DNA of 64,000 bases. Origin: Streptomyces sp. NBC_00286. Its GTDB lineage: Bacteria; Actinomycetota; Actinomycetes; Streptomycetales; Streptomycetaceae. The notes below the pieces were generated by a model that was not told where the DNA came from, ran no database searches, and saw nothing but the letters and a program-made list of their open reading frames with translations. This document shows positions 17,222 through 26,028 of this stretch, piece after piece (the first letter of the stretch is position 1; each line of letters begins with the position of its first letter). The stretch is from contig NZ_CP108054.1 of assembly GCF_036173125.1 (NCBI RefSeq), positions 5,270,001 through 5,334,000 of the forward strand, written 5' to 3'. A program made the translations under genes and the position numbers.

Positions 17222-17989
17222 GTGGGTCGGCTGGGAGCGGGCTGCTTGACGGGCAGGTTGCGCTGGTGACCGGGGCTTCCGGCGGCATCGGGCGGGGGAT
17301 CGCGTTGCGGTTCGCCGAGGCGGGGGCGGCGGTGGCCGTTCACTACCGTACGGACGCGGAAGGGGCCCGCGAGGTCGTCGGGCTCATCGAGGACGCGGGC
17401 GGCAGCGCGGTCGCCCTGCATGCCGAGCTGACCGTCGAGGCCGGGTGCCACCGTCTGGTGCGGGAGGCGGCGTGATGATCTGGTCGTAACCTCATGAGCC
17501 GCCCGTGGTTGCACCTGGCATACCCGCCGCGTGCTCGACATGCGCGCGGTCCCCGCCACCGGCACTGCGGCTTCGCCGTGGTGACCGGTCCAGCGTCCGG
17601 CGGGGCGGCAATCCCAGGGTGTGTCCGGCCCGAGCGGGTCGGCCACAGTCCAGATGTCGGCGATGCGTCACCGCCAGTGACGCCGCATGCGGGCTCTGCC
17701 CAAGGATCGGCCCGGATCAGTCCGTGCTCGTCGCCGCTTCCACCCCTCGGGGCCACGCGATGACCCAGGATCCTTAGAGTTCCAGAGACGCTTGATCGAC
17801 CGCGAAGGTCCTGCGGAGGCCTGGCCGGACGGCGTACGGCGCTGGCAACAGGCCGTCCCCACCGGCCGGTTGGGCCGCCCGGAGGACGTCGGCGACGCCT
17901 GCGTGTTCCTGGCCTCCCCGATGGCCTCGTGGATCACGGGCCACGATCTGGTCGTGGATGGCGGGGTGTCGGCGCGACCTACGTGGTGA
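17218..17989 (+). pseudogene. Short-chain dehydrogenase/reductase gene, core replaced by foreign DNA
   Basis: The first 86 codons (17218-17475) give an intact SDR start: the NAD(P)-binding TGASGGIGRG at about residues 17-26 and VAVHYRTDAEGA. The frame then hits a stop. The SDR C-terminus resumes at about 17785 (WQQAVPTGRLGRPEDVGDAC, ASWITGHDLVVDGG) and ends at 17989. The middle, including the NNAG strand and the catalytic Ser-Tyr-Lys, is absent; about 300 bp of unrelated sequence fills the gap. The enzyme cannot be functional. Confidence 0.82.
17476..17780. other. Unidentified insert inside the SDR gene
   Basis: About 300 bp, from GTGATGATCTGGTCGTAACC to ATGACCCAGGATCCTTAGAG, matches neither SDR half. 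It lacks a credible reading frame and clear terminal inverted repeats. It could be an insertion-sequence scar, because a simple insertion would leave the SDR middle intact while here the middle is missing. Its origin is unknown. Confidence 0.45.
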
Positions 17990-18070
17990 GGTCGGGCGGG
18001 GGCGCGCGGGTGCCGTGAGGACAGCCGGGGGCGCGCGGGGCTCGGAGGTGAGCACGGTGCTGCGTACATT

Positions 18071-18096
18071 CGTATCCCCATCCGGGGGCTGATACG
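18071..18096. promoter_or_regulatory. Candidate operator upstream of the copper gene
   Basis: CGTATC and GATACG form outer arms and CCCC/GGGG inner arms of an imperfect palindrome 30 bp before the copC-copD start. It is loosely like copper-repressor (CsoR) sites but asymmetric, so assignment is tentative. Confidence 0.35.
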
Positions 18097-18125
18097 CAGC
18101 GGGTACAGGGAGAGGAAGAGGCAAC

Positions 18126-20066
18126 GTGGGCCGAATACCGCGGATGGTGGCGGCGCCGCGACGGGCGGTGGCCCTCGTCCTGATGCTGGGCACCCTGCTC
18201 CTGCTGGGCGGTGCCGGAACCGCGTCCGCGCACGCCTACGTGCGTGACACCAATCCACGCGAGGGAACCGTCCTCAAGACCGCCCCGAAACACGTCACCA
18301 TGACCTTCACCGAGTCGGTCGGTATCGCCGACGACTCGATCCGGGTCCTCAGCCCCGACAACGTGCGCATGAACGCGGGCGCCACCGAGCACGCCGGCGG
18401 CTCCGACACCGTGCGAGTACGGCTCCAGAACGATCTGCCTGAGGGCACGTTCACCGTGGCCTGGCGGGTGGTCTCGGCGGACAGCCACCCGATCTCGGGC
18501 GCGTTCACGTTCTCGGTCGGCGCACCCTCGGCGACCACCGCGAACGCCTCCGCCGAGCCCGCCGTGGACCCCGCCTCCGGTCTGCTCTACGACCTGGCCC
18601 GATACGCCGCGTACACCGCCGGCGCGCTGCTCATCGGCGCGGCCACCTTCGTCCTCGCTTGCCGCCCGCCCGCCGTACGCCCCCTCCGGAAACTCTTCCG
18701 CCTCGCCTGGTGGACCCTGCTCCTGTCCACCGTCGCGCTGTTGTTCCTCCGCGGCCCGTACGCCCGCGGAACCGGCCCCGCGACCCTCCTCGACCTCTCC
18801 CTCCTCAAGGACACGCTGAGTGGCAGGCCGGGGTGGGCGCTGCTGGCGAGGCTGGTGCTGGTGGGGTTGGCGGGGGTCTTTCTCGTACGACTGGGGGGTG
18901 CGCGTGATGCGTCACGGGCGGACGTGCGGACGGCCGAGCGGGCGGACGATCGGACGGACGTGCTTGTGGACGAGCGGCCGAAGCTCGCCGTCGTCGTCTC
19001 GGGCGGGGTGCTCGCCGTGGCGCTGGCGGTCACCTGGGCTGCCGCCGAGCACGCGTCCGCGGGGATCCAGGTTCCCGTGGCGATCGTCTCCTCCGTACTG
19101 CATCTGCTCGCGATGGCGGTGTGGATGGGCGGCCTCGCGGCGCTGCTCACCACGCTGCGCCGGGACGAGACCCTGCCTTCGGCGGCGTCGGTGGCCCGTT
19201 TCTCGCGGCTCGCTTTCGCGTCCGTGGTGGTCCTGGTGATCACGGGTGTCTACCAATCGTGGCGGGGGCTCGGTTCGTGGGAAGCGCTCACCGGTACGTC
19301 GTACGGGCGGATCCTGGCCGCAAAGGTGGTTGCGGTGGTGCTGCTGCTGGGGGCGGCGGCGTACTCGCGGCGCTGGACGGCGGGGCTGGTCGCGGCTCAA
19401 GAGCCGGTGCGGGTGCGGGAGTTGGAGACGGTGGGGGCGGCGAGTACGAGTACAGGGGGTGGGGGCGCGGGTGACGAGACCGGCAAGGCCGAGGGGCTTG
19501 AGGAGCACGACGGCCGCGATGAGCCCGGCAAATCCGTCGACATCGGCGAAGGCGGCGAACACGCCGCGACCCCGCCCCCGCACCAGGCCCTGCGCCGTTC
19601 CGTGCTGGCCGAAGTCGTCGTAGGCGTCGTGGTGTTGCTGCTCACGACGGTTCTCACCGGCACCCAGCCGGGCCGGGCCGCGACCGAGACCCCGGCCACG
19701 TCTACGGCGCCGGCCGGTCAGCCCACGACCTCGATGACCCTGATCCCCTTCGACGTCGGCACTCCGAACGGCAAGGGCAAGGTCCAGATCGTTCTGGAGC
19801 CGGGTCGCGTCAACGAGAACACGGTCCAAGCGGTGGTCATCCGCTCCGACGGAGTCATCGCCACGGTCCCCGAACTCCGCCTCACCTTCACCCTGCCCAC
19901 CGAGAAGATCGGCCCCATCGACGCCGAACTCACCGACCAGGGCGGCTACTGGGCCACCAACTCCCTCAACCTCCCCCTCCCCGGCACCTGGACCATGAAG
20001 GCCACGATCCGCACGTCGGACATCGACCAGGTGACGGTGTCGAAGAAGGTACAGATCTCGCCCTGA
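18126..20066 (+). CDS. CopC-CopD fusion copper protein with C-terminal extracytoplasmic domain
   Basis: The 646-residue protein begins with a signal peptide whose cleavage after TASA would leave His36 at the mature N-terminus, as in the CopC copper site; a second site residue is in ADSHPISGAF. Residues 36-130 are CopC. About eight membrane helices of the CopD type follow, from about 155 to 415. A Gly/Glu/His-rich cytoplasmic loop (about 435-480), one more helix, and a 110-residue external beta domain (FDVGTPNGKGKVQIVLEP) of FixH/YtkA-like type complete it. It probably binds copper outside the cell and imports it or passes it to cuproenzymes. GTG 18126 follows AGGAAGAGG. Confidence 0.87.
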   Translation: MGRIPRMVAAPRRAVALVLMLGTLLLLGGAGTASAHAYVRDTNPREGTVLKTAPKHVTMTFTESVGIADDSIRVLSPDNVRMNAGATEHAGGSDTVRVRLQNDLPEGTFTVAWRVVSADSHPISGAFTFSVGAPSATTANASAEPAVDPASGLLYDLARYAAYTAGALLIGAATFVLACRPPAVRPLRKLFRLAWWTLLLSTVALLFLRGPYARGTGPATLLDLSLLKDTLSGRPGWALLARLVLVGLAGVFLVRLGGARDASRADVRTAERADDRTDVLVDERPKLAVVVSGGVLAVALAVTWAAAEHASAGIQVPVAIVSSVLHLLAMAVWMGGLAALLTTLRRDETLPSAASVARFSRLAFASVVVLVITGVYQSWRGLGSWEALTGTSYGRILAAKVVAVVLLLGAAAYSRRWTAGLVAAQEPVRVRELETVGAASTSTGGGGAGDETGKAEGLEEHDGRDEPGKSVDIGEGGEHAATPPPHQALRRSVLAEVVVGVVVLLLTTVLTGTQPGRAATETPATSTAPAGQPTTSMTLIPFDVGTPNGKGKVQIVLEPGRVNENTVQAVVIRSDGVIATVPELRLTFTLPTEKIGPIDAELTDQGGYWATNSLNLPLPGTWTMKATIRTSDIDQVTVSKKVQISP

Positions 20067-20111
20067 GCCTGCCGAAGTTCGGTGGTTCCGCGAGGAGGCC
20101 GCAGGCCGCTC

Positions 20112-20215
20112 AGGGGCGCGGGGCTGTGACATATGCGGCTCCACCGCGATGGGGGCCCCGCTCGAGCGAAGCCGAGAGTGGGGGAGCGACCAGCCACAAC
20201 GCACCTGCAGTGTCC
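20112..20215 (+). repeat. Type A repeat with a type B repeat nested in it
   Basis: Type A sequence (AGGGGCGCGGGGCTGTGACA, GCGGCTCCACCGCG) runs to about 20152. Type B (GGGGGCCCCGCTCGAGCGAA, GCCGAGAGTGGGGGAG) then interrupts, and type A resumes at GCGACCAGCCACAACGCACC. In other copies the two A halves are joined by about six bases (TGGGCG). Confidence 0.78.
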
Positions 20216-20233
20216 GCCGAGTGCGTCCCTCAC

Positions 20234-20254
20234 CTTGACAAGAGGAAGCTCAAG
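20234..20254 (+). promoter_or_regulatory. HAIR-like operator overlapping the dnaK promoter
   Basis: CTTGACA-N7-GCTCAAG matches the HspR operator consensus CTTGAGT-N7-ACTCAAG at five bases of each outer arm, with exact spacing. The left arm includes TTGACA, a good -35, and TTTTAT/TATCAC lies at -10 distance. Binding here would block the promoter. Confidence 0.65.
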
Positions 20255-20312
20255 TTTTATCACAGCAGGTGAGGCATGCAAGCGCCATTTGCAGGGCAAA
20301 GAGGAGGGAGAG

Positions 20313-22229
20313 ATGGCGCGTTCGGTTGGTATCGACCTTGGGACGACGAACTCGGTGGTCTCGGTCCTCGAGGGCGGCGAGCCCACCGTCATCACGAACA
20401 CGGAGGGCGCCAGGACGACCCCGTCGGTCGTGGCGTTCGCCAAGAGCAACGAGGTGCTGGTCGGCGAGATCGCCAAGCGCCAGGCGGTGACGAACGTCGA
20501 GCGCACCGCGCGGTCCGTCAAGCGGCACATGGGGGACCATGCGTGGCGTTTCCCCGACAAGGGGAGCATCGACGGGAAGCGCTACACCCCGCAGGAGATC
20601 TCCGCACGTGTCCTGCAGAAGCTCAAGCGCGACGCCGAGGCGTACCTGGGCGAGGACGTGACGGACGCGGTGATCACCGTACCCGCGTACTTCGACGACA
20701 CCCAGCGCCAGGCGACCAAGGAAGCCGGTGAGATCGCCGGTCTCAACGTCCTGCGGATCATCAACGAGCCGACGGCCGCGGCCCTCGCGTACGGACTGGA
20801 CAAGGAGAACGACCAGACGGTCCTGGTCTTCGACCTCGGGGGCGGAACTTTCGACGTGTCGCTCCTTGAGATGGGCGAGGGCGTCATCGAGGTGAAGGCC
20901 ACGAACGGTGACACGCATCTCGGCGGTGACGACTGGGACCAGCGGATCGTCGACCACCTGGTCAAGCAGTTCAAGAACGCGTACGGCGTGGACCTGTCCA
21001 AGGACAAGATGGCCGTGCAGCGGCTGCGCGAGGCGGCGGAGAAGGCGAAGATCGAGCTGTCCAGCTCGTCGGAGACCAACATCAACCTGCCGTACATCAC
21101 GGCCTCCGCGGAGGGCCCCCTGCACCTTGACGAGAAGCTGACGCGCGCCCAGTTCGAGCAGCTGACCAGTGATCTGCTCGACCGCTGCAAGGGTCCCTTC
21201 CACCAGGCGGTCAAGGACGCCGGGATCAAGCTGTCCGACATCGACCACGTGATCCTGGTGGGCGGTTCGACCCGGATGCCCGCGGTGACCTCGCTGGTCA
21301 AGGAGCTGACCGGCAAGGAGCCGCACAAGGGCGTCAACCCGGACGAGGTCGTGGCCGTCGGTGCCTCACTCCAGGCCGGTGTGCTCAAGGGCGAGGTCAA
21401 GGACGTACTGCTGCTGGATGTCACACCGCTGTCCCTCGGCATCGAGACCAAGGGCGGCATCATGACCAAGCTCATCGAGCGCAACACGACGATCCCGACG
21501 CGTCGTTCGGAGATCTTCACGACGGCGGAGGACAACCAGCCGTCCGTGACCGTGCAGGTCTTCCAGGGCGAGCGGGAGATCGCGGCGTACAACAAGAAGC
21601 TCGGCATGTTCGAGCTGATGGGCATCGCGCCCGCGCCGCGTGGTGTGCCGCAGATCGAGGTCGCCTTCGACATCGATGCCAACGGCATCATGCACGTCTC
21701 CGCGAAGGACCTCGGTACGGGCAAGGAGCAGAAGATGACCGTCACCGGTGGCTCCGCGCTTCCGAAGGACGACATCGACCGCATGGTCCGCGAGGCCGAA
21801 CGGCACGCGGAGGAGGACCGCAGGCGCCGCGAGGCCGCCGAGACCCGTAACCAGGCGGAGCAGCTCGTCTACCAGACAGAGCGGCTCATCAAGGATCACG
21901 AAGACAGCGACGTGAAGATCCCGGCCGACGCGCGGAGCGAGACCGAGGCCGCGCTCGCGGACCTGAAGGAGCAGCTCAAGGGCGAGGACACCGCGGCCAT
22001 CCGGCAGTCGATGGAGAAGGCGGCGACGGCCGCCCAGAAGATCGGCACCGCGATGTACGAGCAGTCGCGCGCGGGCAGCGAACAGGCGGGCCAGGCTGGG
22101 CAGTCCGGTGCCGGCGGGGACGACGAGGTGGTGGACGCCGAGATCGTCGACGACGACAGCTCACGGACGGGCGACAGCTCACGGACGGGCGACAGCTCAC
22201 GGGCAGGCGACAGTTCACGGGCAGGCTGA
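20313..22229 (+). CDS. dnaK: Hsp70 chaperone DnaK (secondary copy)
   Basis: The 638-residue Hsp70 is complete: ATPase domain with [11 protein letters not shown] at residue 6, [14 protein letters not shown], and [10 protein letters not shown]; linker [10 protein letters not shown]; substrate-binding domain and helical lid. The tail has the [13 protein letters not shown] acidic end, then four copies of a (D)SSRTG/AG unit that look like recent 18-bp tandem duplication. ATG 20313 follows GAGGAGGGAG. It is followed 2 bp later by grpE, but neither dnaJ nor hspR is present, unlike the main actinobacterial dnaK operon, so I infer a second, stress-dedicated set. The HAIR-like operator upstream suggests HspR control. 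Confidence 0.95.
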   Translation: MARSVGIDLGTTNSVVSVLEGGEPTVITNTEGARTTPSVVAFAKSNEVLVGEIAKRQAVTNVERTARSVKRHMGDHAWRFPDKGSIDGKRYTPQEISARVLQKLKRDAEAYLGEDVTDAVITVPAYFDDTQRQATKEAGEIAGLNVLRIINEPTAAALAYGLDKENDQTVLVFDLGGGTFDVSLLEMGEGVIEVKATNGDTHLGGDDWDQRIVDHLVKQFKNAYGVDLSKDKMAVQRLREAAEKAKIELSSSSETNINLPYITASAEGPLHLDEKLTRAQFEQLTSDLLDRCKGPFHQAVKDAGIKLSDIDHVILVGGSTRMPAVTSLVKELTGKEPHKGVNPDEVVAVGASLQAGVLKGEVKDVLLLDVTPLSLGIETKGGIMTKLIERNTTIPTRRSEIFTTAEDNQPSVTVQVFQGEREIAAYNKKLGMFELMGIAPAPRGVPQIEVAFDIDANGIMHVSAKDLGTGKEQKMTVTGGSALPKDDIDRMVREAERHAEEDRRRREAAETRNQAEQLVYQTERLIKDHEDSDVKIPADARSETEAALADLKEQLKGEDTAAIRQSMEKAATAAQKIGTAMYEQSRAGSEQAGQAGQSGAGGDDEVVDAEIVDDDSSRTGDSSRTGDSSRAGDSSRAG

Positions 22230-22231
22230 CG

Positions 22232-22705
22232 ATGAACCGAACCCGGCCGCGGACGCAGGAGGAACTGGAGCGCCTGCTGGAGGAGCGCACCGCCGACCTC
22301 CAGCGAGTGAAGGCCGAGTACGACAACTACCGCAAGCGGGTACGCAGGGACCGGTTGGCCGTACGTCAGATCGCGGCGGCCAACGTCCTGCGTGCCCTCC
22401 TGCCCGTACTGGACGCCGTCGACCGCACGCGCAAGTACGAGCCCCTGACACCCGGCCTGAAGGACATCGCCGAAACGCTGGAGACCCAACTCGGTTCGCT
22501 GGGCCTGGAGTCCTTCGGGGAGGAGGGCGAACCCTTCGACCCCACGCGCCACGAAGCGGCCCGGCACCACGTCTCCCCGGACGCGGCCGACCTGACCTGC
22601 ACGGAGATCCTCCGGCCCGGCTACCGCGTCGGCGACCGCCTGCTGCGGCCCGCCTTTGTGGAGGTGACGGGACCTGTCGTGGGGCCGGGGAATCCTGAAC
22701 GGTGA
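22232..22705 (+). CDS. grpE: GrpE nucleotide exchange factor
   Basis: The 157-residue protein has the GrpE coiled coil (EELERLLEERTADLQRVKAE, then YDNYRKRVRRDR) followed by the VLRALLPVLDAVDRTRK dimer helices and the beta domain with FDPTRHEAARH and GYRVGDRLLRPAFVEV. It releases ADP from DnaK. It lacks the long acidic N-terminus of the main GrpE. It starts 2 bp after the dnaK stop, so it is co-translated with it. Its last 85 bp overlap the convergent gene at 22621. Confidence 0.9.
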   Translation: MNRTRPRTQEELERLLEERTADLQRVKAEYDNYRKRVRRDRLAVRQIAAANVLRALLPVLDAVDRTRKYEPLTPGLKDIAETLETQLGSLGLESFGEEGEPFDPTRHEAARHHVSPDAADLTCTEILRPGYRVGDRLLRPAFVEVTGPVVGPGNPER

Positions 22706-23139
22706 CCTCGGGTGTGCGGTTGCGCCGGTGGTGCCTGGCCCGGTGATTGCGCTGTCGGGGCCGCCCCCGGCTGGTTCCTGGCGTGCTCGTCCCGGCGCTG
22801 TCGGATCGCCTCGGCGACAGGCTCGGGGTCGGGTACGGAGACGGCGAGGCGGGCGTAGGGCGCGGAGGGCCGCAGGTCGACGAGGACCGCAGGACTGTTC
22901 GCGCGTACCGCGACGTAGTCCCGGCCCTGCGTGTGCTGCCACTCGCCCAGGCAGTAGCGGCCGGGACTCGACCGGCCGTGGCGCCGCCGGCCACGCAGCG
23001 CGCGCCACCAGTCCCGCTCGATCCGTACGTCGTTGACGGCCGCCAGCGGTATCCGGACCTCTTGGCGCAGGCCAAGAAGCCTCTCCAGCCCGGTCGGGCG
23101 AACCACGACGTCCTCACCGGCGACAACCAGCCGAGCCAT
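22621..23139 (-). CDS. Hypothetical protein, PH-like N-terminal domain
   Basis: The 172-residue protein has a beta-rich first 110 residues (MARLVVAGEDVVVRPTGLER, RIPLAAVNDVRIERDWW) that look like a small pleckstrin-like barrel, then a Pro/Gln/Arg-rich tail. ATG 23139 is chosen because GGAGGAGGTG lies 6 bases upstream. The last 28 codons are antisense to the end of grpE, and that part of the tail is probably unconstrained. The function is unknown. Confidence 0.6.
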   Translation of the reverse strand: MARLVVAGEDVVVRPTGLERLLGLRQEVRIPLAAVNDVRIERDWWRALRGRRRHGRSSPGRYCLGEWQHTQGRDYVAVRANSPAVLVDLRPSAPYARLAVSVPDPEPVAEAIRQRRDEHARNQPGAAPTAQSPGQAPPAQPHTRGHRSGFPGPTTGPVTSTKAGRSRRSPTR

Positions 23140-23195
23140 CGAAGTCACCTCCTCCGACAGCTTGCGCCTGCCTACTACTCGCTCCTGGCTACTCG

Positions 23196-25574
23196 CTACT
23201 CGTTCGAGAACTCCTCCACCACCGTCGCTCCCAGCTCCCGAACGATCAACTCATGCCCCGACAACGCCGACTCGTCGAGGTCGGGATCGTCGTCCTCCGG
23301 GGTGTCGTCCTCCGGGGAGACAGGTGGCGGCTCCGGAGCCGAGGGGCGCGGCGGAGGCGTCGTCGATGCGGCGGGGGCCGGAGCGGGTGTGGCCGGAGCC
23401 TGAGCTGCGTTCGGCCCGGGCGTCGGGGCAGCGGGTTGCTGTGGTGCGGAGGGCCTGGACGCGGGTGGATTGGCGGGGCCTGAGGAGCCGTAGCCCCCGG
23501 CAGACGCGTAGCCCCCGCCGGTGCCGGGCCCGGCAGTCGGAGGTGCTGCCGCTGAACCCCCCGACGCATCGACGATCGCCTCGACCTTCCACTGCACCTG
23601 GAACTGCTCGGCCAACGCCTGGCGCAACACCTCCTCACTGCCGCTGCTCAGGAAGTTGTCGCGCGCCCCCGCGTTGACGAAGCCGAGCTGGAGCGTCGTA
23701 CCGTCGAAGCCCGCGACCTGCGCGTTCTGACTGAGCAGGATCCACGTGAAACGGCGCCGGTTCTTCACCGCCTCAAGGATGTTCGGCCACAGCATGCGGG
23801 GGTCGGGCCCGCCGCTCACGGAAGCCGCCGGTGCGGAAGGGGCGGAAGGACCGGATGGGCCCGCAGGGGCGGATGGCGCGGGCCGACCCGTAGACGGCGG
23901 AGCCGTGGGGGTCTGCGACGACGCGGCCGGAGCCTGCCCCCCGCCCGCGGGCGCCGCCGTCGGCCACCCACCGGGACGCCGACCGCTGCCCGCGGCCGTC
24001 GCGGTGGGCCAGGCACCGGGCGCTTGCCCGGTGGAGGAAGCGCCCGGGGATGCGCCCGGGGGAGCGCCCGTCGGTGCCTGAGCGGGCGGTGCTTGAGCGG
24101 GCGGTTTCTGAGGGGACGGAGCTGCGGGCGCGGCTGGAGGCTGGGCGGCGGCGCCGCCCTGAGCCGCCGACCCGGCCCCCGCTTCCTGCGCCCTTCCAGC
24201 CGCCCGACCTGCACCGGCAACCGCACCCGCACCGGCCCCGGATCCCGAAGCCCCCGTCCCCCGCACCGCCGCCCGAGCCGCCTCCGGCCCGCTCCCCTGC
24301 GCACCAGCTGGCACCGCCGCCGAGCCGCCCTGCGCACTCCCGTGAACCGCACCCCCATGCACGTCGGGCCCAGGCACGTACCCCATGGCAGGCCCGGCCC
24401 CCGCCCCCGTGAAGTTGACCCCCCGCTCCAACCGGTCGAGCCGAGCCATGACGGACCGCTCATCGCCGTACGCCGCGGGCAGCAGCACCCGTGCACAGAT
24501 CAACTCGAGCTGAAGCCGGGGCGCGGTGGCCCCCCTCATCTCCGTAAGCCCGTCATTGACGATGTCGGCGGCCCGGCTCAGCTCGGCCGCACCGAAAACC
24601 CCGGCCTGGGCCTGCATCCGCTCCACCACATCGGAGGGAGCATCGATGAGCCCCTTCTCCGCGGCATCGGGCACCGCCGCCAGAATCACCAGGTCCCTGA
24701 GCCGCTCCAGCAGATCGGCGACGAACCGCCGCGGATCGTTGCCCCCTTCGATGATCTGGTCCACGACCTCGAAGGCAGCGGCCCCATCCCCCGCCGCGAA
24801 GGCCTCGACGACGGAGTCCAGCAAGGACCCGTCCGTATACCCCAGCAGCGAGGTCGCCATGGCATACGTCACACCGTCCGCACCGACCGCGGCCAGCAGC
24901 TGATCCATGACGGACATGGAGTCACGTACGGACCCGGCCCCGGCCCGCACGACAAGCGGAAGGACCCCGTCCTCGACGGAAACGCCCTCACGCCCGCAGA
25001 CCTCGGCCAGATACTCCCTCAGGGTCCCCGGCGGCACGAGCCGGAACGGGTAGTGATGCGTCCGCGACCGGATGGTCCCGATGACCTTCTCGGGCTCGGT
25101 CGTGGCGAAGATGAACTTGAGGTGCTCCGGCGGCTCCTCGACCACCTTCAGCAGGGCGTTGAAGCCCGCCGAGGTGACCATGTGCGCCTCGTCGATGATG
25201 TAGATCTTGTACCGGCTGCTGGCCGGCCCGAAGAAGGCCTTTTCCCGCAGGTCACGGGCATCGTCCACACCGCCGTGCGAGGCGGCGTCGATCTCGATGA
25301 CGTCGATGGACCCCGGCCCGTTCCTGGCCAGGTCCTGGCAGGACTGGCACTCCCCGCAGGGCGTGGGCGTCGGCCCCTGCTCGCAGTTCAGACAGCGGGC
25401 CAGGATGCGCGCACTGGTCGTCTTTCCGCAGCCGCGCGGCCCGCTGAACAGGTACGCGTGATTGACCCGGTTGTTCCGCAGCGCCTGCTGCAACGGGTCG
25501 GTGACATGCTCCTGCCCGATGACCTCGGCGAACGACTCCGGGCGATAACGGCGGTACAGCGCGAGAGACGACAC
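23196..25574 (-). CDS. dnaX: DNA polymerase III subunit gamma/tau
   Basis: The 792-residue clamp-loader subunit has an AAA+ head: Walker A GPRGCGKT at 45-52, the zinc module C64-X8-C73-X2-C76-X2-C79, Walker B IIDEAH at 126-131, and the sensor region TTEPEKVIGTIRSR. Domain III ends near residue 375. Then comes a roughly 260-residue Ala/Pro/Gly linker, extreme even for streptomycetes. A folded tau-like C-terminal domain (WPNILEAVKNRRRFTWILLS) is followed by an acidic tail. GTG 25574 matches the family start (SSLALYRRYRP). It lies beside the SRP RNA, its usual neighbour in Streptomyces. Confidence 0.95.
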   Translation of the reverse strand: MSSLALYRRYRPESFAEVIGQEHVTDPLQQALRNNRVNHAYLFSGPRGCGKTTSARILARCLNCEQGPTPTPCGECQSCQDLARNGPGSIDVIEIDAASHGGVDDARDLREKAFFGPASSRYKIYIIDEAHMVTSAGFNALLKVVEEPPEHLKFIFATTEPEKVIGTIRSRTHHYPFRLVPPGTLREYLAEVCGREGVSVEDGVLPLVVRAGAGSVRDSMSVMDQLLAAVGADGVTYAMATSLLGYTDGSLLDSVVEAFAAGDGAAAFEVVDQIIEGGNDPRRFVADLLERLRDLVILAAVPDAAEKGLIDAPSDVVERMQAQAGVFGAAELSRAADIVNDGLTEMRGATAPRLQLELICARVLLPAAYGDERSVMARLDRLERGVNFTGAGAGPAMGYVPGPDVHGGAVHGSAQGGSAAVPAGAQGSGPEAARAAVRGTGASGSGAGAGAVAGAGRAAGRAQEAGAGSAAQGGAAAQPPAAPAAPSPQKPPAQAPPAQAPTGAPPGASPGASSTGQAPGAWPTATAAGSGRRPGGWPTAAPAGGGQAPAASSQTPTAPPSTGRPAPSAPAGPSGPSAPSAPAASVSGGPDPRMLWPNILEAVKNRRRFTWILLSQNAQVAGFDGTTLQLGFVNAGARDNFLSSGSEEVLRQALAEQFQVQWKVEAIVDASGGSAAAPPTAGPGTGGGYASAGGYGSSGPANPPASRPSAPQQPAAPTPGPNAAQAPATPAPAPAASTTPPPRPSAPEPPPVSPEDDTPEDDDPDLDESALSGHELIVRELGATVVEEFSNE

Positions 25575-25676
25575 GCATACGAGGTTATAGGCGCCCACTG
25601 ACAACCCGGACCGCCCGCGGAACAACCCCGTCGCCAGCCCCGTACGGACCCTCTGGATTCCCCCCGGAACGCAAGC

Positions 25677-25762
25677 GCCCCCCACGCACCCGCCAGAGCC
25701 AACCTACCCTTGCTGCCTTCCGGCCCTGGGGGAGTTCAGTCAGATAGCGCCGCGTGAGGGGC
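25677..25762 (-). ncRNA. ffs: Signal recognition particle RNA (small bacterial type)
   Basis: On the minus strand, GCCCCTCACGC at the 5' end pairs with GCGTGGGGGGC at the 3' end. The apical part contains the conserved SRP domain (CAGGGCCGGAAGGCAGCAAG), the Ffh-binding site with the GGAA tetraloop. The 86-nt length is normal. It lies just upstream of dnaX on the same strand. Confidence 0.92.
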
Positions 25763-25837
25763 TCCGCACAGGGTACAGGATCTGACCGGCACGAACGAGT
25801 TCGCGACCACTCCCCGGAGTCCTGTAATGTTTCCGGC

Positions 25838-25922
25838 GGAGGATTCGCCTAGAGGCCTAGGGCGCACGCTTGGAAAGCGTGTTGGGGGCAACCCCTCACG
25901 AGTTCGAATCTCGTATCCTCCG
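25838..25922 (+). tRNA. tRNA-Ser(GGA)
   Basis: This class II tRNA has acceptor GGAGGAT/ATCCTCC, discriminator G, anticodon GGA in stem ACGCT/AGCGT, a long variable arm and T-loop GAGTTCGAATCTC. CCA follows at 25923-25925. From base 25870 onward it is part of a 74-bp repeat duplicated at 28397, so its 3' half is an integration site; the half supplied by the element restores the full tRNA. Confidence 0.95.
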
Positions 25923-25943
25923 CCAGTGCCTCACCGGGCACGA
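25870..25943 (+). repeat. attL-type direct repeat
   Basis: These 74 bp run from TTGGAAAGCG in the anticodon arm, past the tRNA 3' end, to CACCGGGCACGA. They are identical to 28397-28470. Confidence 0.92.
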
Positions 25944-26028
25944 CAAGGTAGCCCTGATCTGCGATTACGCGGATCGGGGCTTCTTTGCTCGGTGCTGGCT
26001 CGTGCTGCGGCTCACTGTCCTGGCGCCT

